Source: JANNSW01 sp031431235 (lineage in GTDB: Bacteria; Pseudomonadota; Alphaproteobacteria; Rhizobiales; Hyphomicrobiaceae). From it: a stretch of 11,697 nucleotides of DNA. The notes under the pieces were generated by a model. It saw only the letters and a list, made by a program, of their open reading frames with translations. It was not told where the DNA came from and did not search any database. The first letter of the stretch is position 1. Every line of letters starts with the position of its first letter. Below, one piece after another: positions 1-7,110 of this stretch. The position numbers were made by a program, and so were the translations under genes. Where the stretch lies: NCBI GenBank assembly GCA_031431235.1, contig JANPDA010000281.1, positions 1 to 11,697 on the forward strand, written 5' to 3'.

Positions 1-4
1 CCTC

Positions 5-3000
5 ATGTGGCAGCTTCATGCTCTGGCTCGCTTGGCGGCATCGGCGACGGTGCTGCGAGCCGTTGTTCTGATCGCCGCGGTGGCTCTGGCGGGCGCCCTC
101 GTCCCGTCATCGAGCGCGCTGGCCCAACCCGCGACCGACGCAGCTGCGCCCGTCGAGGCCGCAACCGCGCCGGATGGTGAGGGCCTGCCGACGTTGCAGG
201 GCCAGATCGACGCACGCGCGGCGGCCGAGGCGGCGGGCGATCCGGTGGCAACTGCCCTCCCGGCCGGCGAGGCACCGGGCTGGCTCGACCAGAAGCTCGA
301 GCAGTTTGCCGAGAGTGCGATCGACTGGATCAGCCATCTCGATCCCCGGGTCTTTGCCTACATCGCGTTGATCTCGATCGCCGGCTTGGCGCTGCGGCGG
401 TTCCTGAGGACCGACCTCGCCAAGCGGCTCGGGCGCATGCTGGTCGAGGACGTGATCACCAATTGGCGTCTGGTGCTGCTCGGCCTCACCGGCATTCTGC
501 TCTCACTCGCCTCGGGCTACACCACCTGGGACGGCATGACCAATTTCACCTGCCCGGCGCGGTCGGTGGCAAACGGGGGGACCTGCTTTGGTCCGATGAT
601 CCTCTCCGGGCTCATCACCTTCGGCATTCAGGGCGTGATGCTGATCGCCGCCTGGCTGATCGGGGAGAGCTTTGCCCGTGGCATGACGAGCACGTCGAGA
701 GAGCAGGACGGCCTGACGCAGCGGATCGCGGGCGCGCTCGTCTATGTGCCGCTCGTCGCAATGGTGATCCTCACGCTGTTCGTGGTCGGCTCGCTGCTGC
801 TCTCAGGCGACGCGAACTCGTTGGCGAAGGGCTATTCGGGGTTCTTCCAGGGGGCCGGCGGCACTCTGACGAACGCCTTCCTCGCCTTCATCGTGCTCGC
901 CCTCATTCTCTACGCCGTCTCGCAGCACAGCATCGTCGATCCCTATGTGCAGGGTTTCCGGATCGTTCTGTCCAATCTTCCCGTCTGGGTGATGTTCCTC
1001 GCCTGCATGGCCACCAGCGTGTTCTTCTCGTTCGATAGCCTGTTCTCGACCATCTTCCCGGCCGAGGAGCGGGCGCGCGCGGCCGAGCTGAGGACCTCGA
1101 ACCAGATCGCGGGTCTGGCCGCCGACGCCGGCGCCATCTCGCAACGCCGCCAGGTCGAGAGCATCGATCGCCTGTTCGGCAGCGGCGAATGGCAAGGCTA
1201 TTCGGACCAGATCGGCGCGATCGTCGAGATCGCGCGCGAGGCGCCCGAGGAGATCGAAGCTCTCCGCATCAAGGAGATGGAGGACCGCCAGTCGGTACGC
1301 GCCGGGCTGCAGGAGCGCAAAGCGTCCGCCCAGAGCCAACGGGTGCGGCTCGACAAGCGCAAGGAGGAGCTGATCGAGGCGGTCGGGCGCCTGAAGGACG
1401 AGATCCCCCCGGTTGCCGCGACCGTCGAGGAGATGAAGCGCAAGGTCTTCGATTTCGACAAGCTGATCATCGGCAAGAAGGCGGAGGCCGAGGCCGAGCG
1501 CGGCGGCGTCGGCGGCACCGGCAAGGAAGGCGCCGGCCCCGAGTTCGCCAAGCGCAAGAAGGAGCTCGCCGACCTCGGCAAGCTGAAAGCGATCGAGCAG
1601 ACGACGCTCGACGATTTCCTCGCGCAGTTGCGGACCAAGCGCGACGCGGTCGCATCCTTCGAATCCGAGCTCGCCCAGATCGACGGCGAGATCGGCAAGC
1701 TGCGCGGCGAGGTCGAGGTGGCGGAGAGCCAGATCACACTGCAGTCCGAGAACGCGGCCGGCGATGCCACCACGCGCATCGACGTGACGGGCGGGTTCGC
1801 TTCCCTCGACGCCGCCTTCGCCCAGTTCCGCCAGCGTCCCGAGCGCGCGACGTTCGATGCCATCCAGCAGCATTGCTCGGTGTTGCTCAACGTGTTCGAC
1901 AAGGTGCCCCGCCTGAAGCAGCGGGCAAGCGATGCCAGCGTCTCCTGCGACCCGAGCGAGGTTGCCGAGCAGACGGCGCGCGTGTTCGCCCTCGACGAGG
2001 GGCTCGCCGCCTTCAAGGACCTCTGCGGCAAGCCCGACAGCCTGCCCCAGACCGGCACCGACGCCGTGCTCGAGTTCGGCGAGAAGTGCGTCCAGGTCTC
2101 CGGCCTCGCCGGCGAGGACACGGTCGCGCTGCGCAATCGCCTCAATGGCGTCGCCCTCAACCGCGACGACCGCGCCCACCGCTTCGTCGTCACCTGGAAC
2201 GCCTTCCTCGACGGCAATCGGCTCGCCTATCTCGCGCTCGCCATTGCGTTAGCGATCGACGGCCTCGTCTTCATGTCGGGCCTGTTCGGGGCCAATGCCG
2301 TGCGCTCGCGCCTCGCCGACCTGCCGCTGGGGCACGGCCGCTCTCCATCCGACCTCGAAGCCGATCTCGACACGGCGCTGCTGCCCAACCTCTTCGCCAA
2401 TGCCCGCCTCGTGCTCGACTGCATGCGGCCGATCACGCCGGTCGACGGTTTCACCGCGAGCGTCGATCTGGGGCAGCTCGATCGTGGCTCGGCCGAAACC
2501 GTCTCGCGGGTGCTGACGAGAGGCTCCGCGCTCGGGGCCGTGCGCCAGGACCTGCAGAATCCCGACCGTTTTCTCGTGCGTGGAGAACTGCTCGAATATC
2601 TGAGCGTCGTCTGCAAGCGTGAGCTTTCCCGCAGCGAGGAAGTGCGGCGGGGCGCCGAGATGGAGCGGGTGGTCGCGGAGCAGACCCGGCTCGAGCACGG
2701 GGCCGTCCGCAGCAAGGCACGCCTTGTTGCCGAGAAGGCGCACGAGCTCGAGCCACTGCTCTGGTCGGCGTTGCTGCCCTATCGCTACGAGACGGCTGTC
2801 CTGGTGCAGGCCTACAGCCGGCCGATCTCGCGGTCCCAGGACATCGGCTATGCGGCCGACATCGACCTTTCCGAGGTGCGCAGCCACTATGCCGGCATCC
2901 ACCGGCTGCTGAGCGGCGTGCTGAGCGCTGGCTCTGCGCTCGATGCGGTCGTGCGCGACTCGAACGGCAGCGAGCGCTTCCTCTTGCGACCCGAGTTCAT

Positions 3001-3607
3001 GATGTGCCTCGGCACGTTGCTGGAGCGCGCCAAGGTTGACTGGAAGCGGGCCGACCCGGCTGACGTCCTGTTCCAGGGTTCCGAGCTGAACCAGCTGCTT
3101 CTCCTCGCGCCGCCAACGGCGTCTGGCCAGGTGCCCACTCTGCCAGCCCCCGGGCTGACGGCCGCATTGCCCGACGCCCGCATCGCCGCAGCCGACGTGC
3201 CCCGCATCCAGGGCAATGGCGAAACGCGCCACGCAATGGGCGCCGCCACCCGTGACGATGCGGCGTCCCTGAACGACGCACGTTTCGACTACGTCGCCGA
3301 GTATCTGCACCGGCTCGGGATCTCCAGGAAGGAAGCCGACGATTTCGTCGACGACGAGAAGGAAATCCGCCGTCACCTCGAAAACCTGCGCAGCAGGAAC
3401 GATCAGCGGGAAAAGATCGAAGAGGAGAGCCAACGCCTCCACGCTATCATCGATGATACGCGTCGTTGGCTGGCTGGCCAGTCGTCGGACGAGGCCAATC
3501 CAGTGCTCGAGACGGTCACGCAGGAAATTCGCAAGCTCGTGCCGGGCATCGTCCTGAAGACCGTCGTTGCCGATACCGAGCCGGCCTATACCGGCGCGAC
3601 CAACTGA
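5..3607 (+). CDS. Large multi-pass membrane protein with periplasmic coiled coil and duplicated cytoplasmic domain, function unknown
   Basis: I do not recognise a named family for this 1200-residue protein. Residues 1-40 look like a signal peptide (hydrophobic core about 19-33, A-L-A before Q41). Membrane segments lie near 116-131, 154-172, 197-220, 243-266, 291-308 and 326-345, with a seventh near 740-765. Between the sixth and seventh lie a charged heptad-rich stretch (about 354-585), broken by a Gly-rich turn at 499-512, and a segment with four cysteines (624, 648, 674, 695). The Arg-rich loop at 131-153 indicates inside; this puts Cys183/Cys194, the coil and the four cysteines outside the membrane, and residues 766-1200 in the cytoplasm. 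The cytoplasmic part holds two similar units (about 799-874 and 929-1009) and a final coil (about 1105-1160). There is no HExxH protease motif or other enzymatic signature. The start is plausible because the signal peptide begins there, but only 4 bases precede it, so a longer N-terminus cannot be excluded. The AAA+ gene 104 bp downstream suggests a membrane partner for that ATPase (inference). Confidence 0.85.
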   Translation: MWQLHALARLAASATVLRAVVLIAAVALAGALVPSSSALAQPATDAAAPVEAATAPDGEGLPTLQGQIDARAAAEAAGDPVATALPAGEAPGWLDQKLEQFAESAIDWISHLDPRVFAYIALISIAGLALRRFLRTDLAKRLGRMLVEDVITNWRLVLLGLTGILLSLASGYTTWDGMTNFTCPARSVANGGTCFGPMILSGLITFGIQGVMLIAAWLIGESFARGMTSTSREQDGLTQRIAGALVYVPLVAMVILTLFVVGSLLLSGDANSLAKGYSGFFQGAGGTLTNAFLAFIVLALILYAVSQHSIVDPYVQGFRIVLSNLPVWVMFLACMATSVFFSFDSLFSTIFPAEERARAAELRTSNQIAGLAADAGAISQRRQVESIDRLFGSGEWQGYSDQIGAIVEIAREAPEEIEALRIKEMEDRQSVRAGLQERKASAQSQRVRLDKRKEELIEAVGRLKDEIPPVAATVEEMKRKVFDFDKLIIGKKAEAEAERGGVGGTGKEGAGPEFAKRKKELADLGKLKAIEQTTLDDFLAQLRTKRDAVASFESELAQIDGEIGKLRGEVEVAESQITLQSENAAGDATTRIDVTGGFASLDAAFAQFRQRPERATFDAIQQHCSVLLNVFDKVPRLKQRASDASVSCDPSEVAEQTARVFALDEGLAAFKDLCGKPDSLPQTGTDAVLEFGEKCVQVSGLAGEDTVALRNRLNGVALNRDDRAHRFVVTWNAFLDGNRLAYLALAIALAIDGLVFMSGLFGANAVRSRLADLPLGHGRSPSDLEADLDTALLPNLFANARLVLDCMRPITPVDGFTASVDLGQLDRGSAETVSRVLTRGSALGAVRQDLQNPDRFLVRGELLEYLSVVCKRELSRSEEVRRGAEMERVVAEQTRLEHGAVRSKARLVAEKAHELEPLLWSALLPYRYETAVLVQAYSRPISRSQDIGYAADIDLSEVRSHYAGIHRLLSGVLSAGSALDAVVRDSNGSERFLLRPEFMMCLGTLLERAKVDWKRADPADVLFQGSELNQLLLLAPPTASGQVPTLPAPGLTAALPDARIAAADVPRIQGNGETRHAMGAATRDDAASLNDARFDYVAEYLHRLGISRKEADDFVDDEKEIRRHLENLRSRNDQREKIEEESQRLHAIIDDTRRWLAGQSSDEANPVLETVTQEIRKLVPGIVLKTVVADTEPAYTGATN
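2399..3031 (+). other. Diverged internal duplication in the cytoplasmic region of the large membrane protein
   Basis: Two protein units of about 75-80 residues (799-874 and 929-1009) align by eye. Shared landmarks in the same order are R-P-I at 808 and 939, a D-x-D-L/D-L stretch, G-S-A-L followed by A-V at 840 and 976, and R-F-L-x-R-x-E at 855 and 991. The last two landmarks have the same 136-residue offset. A charged, probably helical linker of about 55 residues separates the units. The DNA itself is not an obvious repeat, so the duplication is old. No known domain was recognised. Symmetric units of this kind often form binding platforms, but no ligand can be named from the sequence. Confidence 0.6.
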
Positions 3608-3660
3608 CGACGCGAACGTGCAGGCGGCGCCAGCGGGATCCAGCTTGCCACACACCCGAC

Positions 3661-3680
3661 CGGCCTGCTCTATGAGGCCG
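3661..3680 (+). other. Small GC-rich inverted repeat between the membrane protein and AAA+ genes
   Basis: CGGCCT at 3661-3666 and AGGCCG at 3675-3680 form a perfect 6-bp stem with an 8-base loop. No T-run follows, so it is unlikely to be a strong intrinsic terminator. It sits in the 104-bp gap, 31 bases before the ATG of the AAA+ gene. That ATG has no recognisable Shine-Dalgarno sequence just upstream. The hairpin could modulate read-through or translation, or be chance in GC-rich DNA. Confidence 0.3.
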
Positions 3681-3711
3681 CCAACCTGCCAACCAATCGA
3701 TTGCGCCAACC

Positions 3712-5763
3712 ATGTCGCCGACCGATGCCGAGCGCGGCCTAGTCGCCACCTATGCCCATCGCGTGCTCGCGCGCGGCGATCTGCCGATCCGCACGCTGCG
3801 CCACATCCTCTATTGGCTGAGCGACCGGGCCGACCTGCTCGGCCTGCCGTTGCCGGAGCGCCTGACCAAGGCCGTCGGCACCATCTATACGCCCGGTTTC
3901 TCCGTCGCCGAGCTGGAGCTTGCCTATGCGGAGACCCGTGGGCAGGTGTTGAAGGACCTGAAGCGTGTCGCCAGCGAGACGCCACGGCCCGAGCCGCTGA
4001 CAGGCAACATCAAGACGCTCGTCGACGCCCTCGGGCTGCCAGCGGGCGCTCTCGAGCTGGTGGCGCTGGTCGCCTATTTCACGCGCTACGATCAGGTGCA
4101 GTACTTCTGCGAGTCGGTTGGCGAAGCGGCCGGTGCCGTGACGCGCGTCCTCACGATGTTGACGGCGGAGCCCGCGCGCTCGATCGAGGCGCTGATCGCG
4201 CCGACCGGCGATTTGATCGGCTCGGGATTGTTGCAGCTCTCCGATTCGAGCGACCTCGTCGGGCCATCGGGGCGACTCTCGATCCCGTTCCGCATCAATG
4301 GCTGCATCGACCGCAGCTTCGAGAGTTTCGTCGAGATGCGCCAGGCGCTGCTGGGCGATACGCTGTCGTCCAACATCGAGGTTGCCGACTTCGATCACAT
4401 CGCCGCCGACCGGGACCTCATCACCAGCGTGCTCAGAGGCGCGATCGCGGCGGGCGAGCGCGGCGTCAACATCCTCCTCTACGGCATGCCCGGCACCGGC
4501 AAGACCGAGCTGGCCAAGGTCGCCGCCGCCGTCGCTGGCGTTTCGCTCCATGGCGCGGGCGAGGATCCAGGCCGCGGCACCGAGTCCGACCGATCGACGC
4601 GGCTTGCCGACCTCGTGTTCTCACTCAGGCTGTTGGCGGGCTCGCAGCGCACGGCGCTGCTCTTCGACGAGATGGAGGACGTGGCCTGGCAGCTGATCAA
4701 GCGCGGTGGCTCCAAGGTCTACCTGAACCGGCTGCTGGAAACGAACCCGGTGCCGGTGTTCTGGACGTCGAACAACATCCTCGAGGTCGACGCGGCATTG
4801 CTGCGTCGCATGACGCTCGCGATCGAATTGCGGCTGCCGCCGCCGAGCCAGAGGAAGCGCATCCTGACCCGGGTGTCGCAGCGGCTGGGCATGACACTGG
4901 GCGAGCGCGACCTCGACCAACTGGCCAAGAAGCTGCCAGCAACGCCGGCGGTGCTCGAGAATGCGTTACGCGCCGCCAAGCTGTCGGGATTGGGCGCGGA
5001 TGCGGCTGAGCGTGCAGGCCTCGGCATCATCCGTGCGGTTTCGGGCGTGCCGCCCCGCAAGGCGCAGGCCTTCCCCGAGTTCGTGCCGGATCTCATCTGC
5101 GCCAGTATCGATCTGGTCGAGCTGACGAGCCAGCTGGTAAAGGGCGGCAATCCAGGCTTCTCGCTCTGCCTGTCGGGTCCGCCCGGCACCGGCAAGTCGG
5201 CCTTTGCCCGTCACCTGGCCAGGAAGCTCGGGCTCGAGGTGCTGCAGAAACGCGCGTCCGACCTGCTCGGCGCGTTCGTGGGCGAGAGCGAGAAGCGGAT
5301 TGCGGATGCCTTCGAGGAGGCGCGCGAAACGGGCGCCTTCCTCATCTTCGACGAGGCGGATTCGCTGCTCTACGACCGCAAGGACGCTGTCCGCTCGTGG
5401 GAGATCACGCAAGTGAACGAGATGCTGACGTGGATGGAGGACCATCCGTTTCCCGTCTGCTTCACCACCAACCTGATGGATCGGATGGACACGGCGTCGC
5501 TCCGCCGCTTTACCTTTCACGTGACGTTCGACTATCTCGACCGCAAGGCACTCGCCCGCGCTTTCGCCGTCTTCTTTCGGATCGAGCCGGCGCCGGCCGA
5601 GGGCATGGCCCTCGCCAACCTGACGCCCGGCGACTTTGCACAGGCGAGAAAGCAGGCGGATGTGCTCGGCATTGGCAGCAATGCGAAACGGATCGTGGCG
5701 TTGTTGAGCCAGATCAGCCGCTCCAAGCCCGGCGCGAGCGGGGCGATCGGGTTCAAGGCATGA
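3712..5763 (+). CDS. Tandem AAA+ ATPase (two AAA modules), probable protein-remodelling ATPase
   Basis: The 683-residue protein has an N-terminal region of about 215-250 residues with no motif I recognise, followed by two AAA+ modules. Module 1 has Walker A GMPGTGKT (258-265), Walker B with D319/E320, a sensor-1 Asn near 354 and paired arginines R365/R366 in arginine-finger position. Module 2 has Walker A GPPGTGKS (489-496), pore loop F522-V523-G524 followed by E-S-E, Walker B D547/E548, sensor-1 N587 and R598/R599. Both sites look able to hydrolyse ATP. The module 2 layout is that of classical-clade AAA proteins (SpoVK/FtsH/p97-like, COG0464 type), which remodel or thread proteins. Module 1 has a Gly/Asp-rich stretch where the pore loop would be. 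There is no membrane segment or signal peptide, so it should be cytoplasmic, where it could meet the C-terminal region of the preceding gene's product. The nearest upstream in-frame stop is at 3673-3675 and no alternative ATG/GTG/TTG lies between it and 3712. The start lacks a clear ribosome binding site, and the substrate is unknown. Confidence 0.9.
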   Translation: MSPTDAERGLVATYAHRVLARGDLPIRTLRHILYWLSDRADLLGLPLPERLTKAVGTIYTPGFSVAELELAYAETRGQVLKDLKRVASETPRPEPLTGNIKTLVDALGLPAGALELVALVAYFTRYDQVQYFCESVGEAAGAVTRVLTMLTAEPARSIEALIAPTGDLIGSGLLQLSDSSDLVGPSGRLSIPFRINGCIDRSFESFVEMRQALLGDTLSSNIEVADFDHIAADRDLITSVLRGAIAAGERGVNILLYGMPGTGKTELAKVAAAVAGVSLHGAGEDPGRGTESDRSTRLADLVFSLRLLAGSQRTALLFDEMEDVAWQLIKRGGSKVYLNRLLETNPVPVFWTSNNILEVDAALLRRMTLAIELRLPPPSQRKRILTRVSQRLGMTLGERDLDQLAKKLPATPAVLENALRAAKLSGLGADAAERAGLGIIRAVSGVPPRKAQAFPEFVPDLICASIDLVELTSQLVKGGNPGFSLCLSGPPGTGKSAFARHLARKLGLEVLQKRASDLLGAFVGESEKRIADAFEEARETGAFLIFDEADSLLYDRKDAVRSWEITQVNEMLTWMEDHPFPVCFTTNLMDRMDTASLRRFTFHVTFDYLDRKALARAFAVFFRIEPAPAEGMALANLTPGDFAQARKQADVLGIGSNAKRIVALLSQISRSKPGASGAIGFKA

Positions 5764-5767
5764 TGCC

Positions 5768-6238
5768 ATGACGAGCGATCGCAGCGAGCGTCCGAGCCGG
5801 TTTCCCTGGCCACCAGTGCTCTATGGCGCGACGATCGCCATGGCGCTCGTCGCCGACCTGATCGTGCCGCTGCATCCCGGAGCCGGGTGGCAGCTGCGGG
5901 CGCTGGGTGGCGCGGTGCTGGCGGGCGGGCTCGGGCTGACGCTGCTTGCAATCGTCACCTTGATCCGGCACCGCACGACCGTTCATCCCGATCGCGGCGC
6001 GACCACCCTCGTCACCGCTGGGCCGTTCGGGCTCTCCCGCAATCCGATCTACCTCGGCAACTCGATCGTTCTGGCGGGCGCCGCCATCCTGTTCGACCTG
6101 CCCTGGCTCGCGATCCTGCTGGTGCCGTGCACGCTGTTGGTGAGCGAGCTCGCGATCCGGCGCGAGGAAGCCCATCTCGACGCCCGTTTCGGCGAGGCCT
6201 GGCGTGCCTATGCCGGCCGTGTGCGGCGGTGGCTGTGA
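5768..6238 (+). CDS. ICMT/PEMT-like integral membrane methyltransferase family protein
   Basis: The 156-residue protein has membrane segments near the N-terminus, around residues 35-60, and after the conserved G-P-F-x-x-S-R-N-P-I-Y-L-G motif. It ends with E-E-A-H-L-x-x-x-F-G-x-x-W-x-x-Y followed by R-V-R-R. These motifs and this length are typical of the isoprenylcysteine O-methyltransferase / phospholipid methyltransferase superfamily, in which the RNP and EE motifs contribute to S-adenosylmethionine binding. Bacterial members methylate lipids or small hydrophobic molecules, or have no known substrate, so I give none. The ATG lies 4 bp after the stop of the AAA+ gene, with AAGG (5755-5758) 9 bases upstream inside that gene, so co-transcription and translational coupling are likely. 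A functional link to the ATPase is not shown by the sequence. Confidence 0.88.
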   Translation: MTSDRSERPSRFPWPPVLYGATIAMALVADLIVPLHPGAGWQLRALGGAVLAGGLGLTLLAIVTLIRHRTTVHPDRGATTLVTAGPFGLSRNPIYLGNSIVLAGAAILFDLPWLAILLVPCTLLVSELAIRREEAHLDARFGEAWRAYAGRVRRWL

Positions 6239-6251
6239 GAATGCGATGGCA

Positions 6252-6282
6252 AGGCCTGCCGGGTTAACGCCGCGGCAAGCCT
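6252..6282 (+). terminator. Imperfect hairpin after the methyltransferase gene, possible terminator
   Basis: AGGCCTGCCG (6252-6261) and CGGCAAGCCT (6273-6282) pair over 10 positions with one C-A mismatch, around an 11-base loop. The hairpin begins 13 bases after the methyltransferase stop codon and lies before the ABC ATPase start. No T-tract follows, so it is not a textbook intrinsic terminator. It could be a weak or Rho-assisted end of the upstream operon, or an mRNA-stabilising stem. Confidence 0.35.
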
Positions 6283-6319
6283 GATCCGCTAGCCTGTCGA
6301 CCATGTCAGTTGTGCGGTC

Positions 6320-6324
6320 GAGGG
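6320..6324 (+). promoter_or_regulatory. Ribosome binding site that decides the GTG start of the ABC ATPase
   Basis: GAGGG lies 6 bases before the GTG at 6331, a good Shine-Dalgarno position. The alternative in-frame TTG at 6310 precedes this site and would place it inside the coding region, so 6331 is preferred. Confidence 0.6.
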
Positions 6325-6330
6325 CGCGTC

Positions 6331-7110
6331 GTGGCAGTAGCAGCTCTGATTGACGGTCATGGGCACGATGCTGCCCTGGTGCTGAACCATGTTCGCAAAA
6401 CCTTCGGCGCCAAGGTCGCCGTCGACCGGATGGAGCTTCGGGTCAACCCGGGTGAGCTCTACGCCCTGCTCGGGCCCAATGGTGCGGGCAAGACCACGAC
6501 GCTGCGGATGATTGCGGGCCTCCTGCAACCCGATGCCGGCCAGATCCGGATCTTCGGCATCGACGCCGTACGCGATCCGACTGCCGCCAAGCGGATCACG
6601 GCCTGGCTGCCAGACGAGCCGATGCTCTACGACAAGCTGACGCCGCTCGAGTATCTCGAGCTCGTCGCCGGCCTCTGGGGCGTCGATCCGGCACGAGCCG
6701 AGCGCAAGGCGGTCGAGTTGATCGACGTGCTCGAGCTTGGTCCCCAGCGCGACACGCGATGCGAAGGCTTCTCGCGCGGGATGAAGCAGAAGGTGGCGTT
6801 GGCCGGCGCGTTGATCCACGATCCGCGTCTGATCATGCTGGACGAGCCGCTGACCGGCATCGACGCAGGCGTCGCCCGGCAGGTGAAAGACCTGCTCACC
6901 GCGCGAGTGCGCGACGGCGCGACCATCATTCTGACGACCCATATCCTCGAGGTCGCCGAGCGGCTTGCTGACCGCATCGGGATTGTCGATCAGGGCCAGC
7001 TCGCAGCCGAGGGAACGCTCGCCGAGCTGCGGGCGATGGCGGGCCCGGCGAGCGAGACCCTGGAAGACGTGTTCCTGTCGCTGACACGGCGCCAGGCGCT
7101 GGCGTCATGA
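6331..7110 (+). CDS. ABC transporter ATP-binding protein (ABC-2-type exporter)
   Basis: The 259-residue nucleotide-binding subunit hydrolyses ATP on the cytoplasmic face to drive transport. Walker A is GPNGAGKT (48-55), the signature is F-S-R-G-M-K-Q (147-153), Walker B ends in D171-E172, the D-loop is L-T-G-I-D and the H-loop histidine is H204. At the usual Q-loop position the sequence is L-P-D-E-P with D95, so Asp stands where Gln is canonical. The surrounding L-P-D-E-P-x-L-Y-x-K-L-T pattern is one I recall from other ABC-2 exporter ATPases, so this is probably a subfamily trait and not a defect. The A-G-L-L-Q-P-D-A-G stretch after Walker A and the single-domain length fit the CcmA/DrrA-like group. 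It overlaps the permease gene by 4 bases (ATGA), so the two are surely one operon. One copy would act as a homodimer if the fused permease supplies both membrane halves. Substrate unknown. Confidence 0.93.
   Translation: MAVAALIDGHGHDAALVLNHVRKTFGAKVAVDRMELRVNPGELYALLGPNGAGKTTTLRMIAGLLQPDAGQIRIFGIDAVRDPTAAKRITAWLPDEPMLYDKLTPLEYLELVAGLWGVDPARAERKAVELIDVLELGPQRDTRCEGFSRGMKQKVALAGALIHDPRLIMLDEPLTGIDAGVARQVKDLLTARVRDGATIILTTHILEVAERLADRIGIVDQGQLAAEGTLAELRAMAGPASETLEDVFLSLTRRQALAS

Noticed and set aside
803..2179. A 458-codon - strand frame with leucine-rich, coil-like sequence
   Set aside because: Its regular Leu/Glu/Ala pattern mirrors the coiled-coil codons on the + strand.
5..3607. FtsH-like or other metalloprotease domain in the AAA+ partner protein
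   Set aside because: No HExxH motif is present in this protein or in the AAA+ protein.
2249..3985. A 578-codon open frame on the - strand opposite the membrane protein and AAA+ start
   Set aside because: Composition is typical of a GC-rich shadow frame, and the + strand has coherent membrane, coil and repeat structure.
3567..5009. A 480-codon + strand frame overlapping the AAA+ gene
   Set aside because: It is Arg/Pro/His rich without motifs and overlaps the frame with two Walker A/B sets.
6264..6295. TTAACG and TAGCCT as a promoter for the ABC operon
   Set aside because: The 20-base spacing and weak -10 match make it unconvincing, and TTAACG lies in the loop of the hairpin.
6310..6330. Upstream TTG start for the ABC ATPase
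   Set aside because: The GAGGG ribosome binding site lies between this TTG and the GTG at 6331, and the extra residues match no part of the family.
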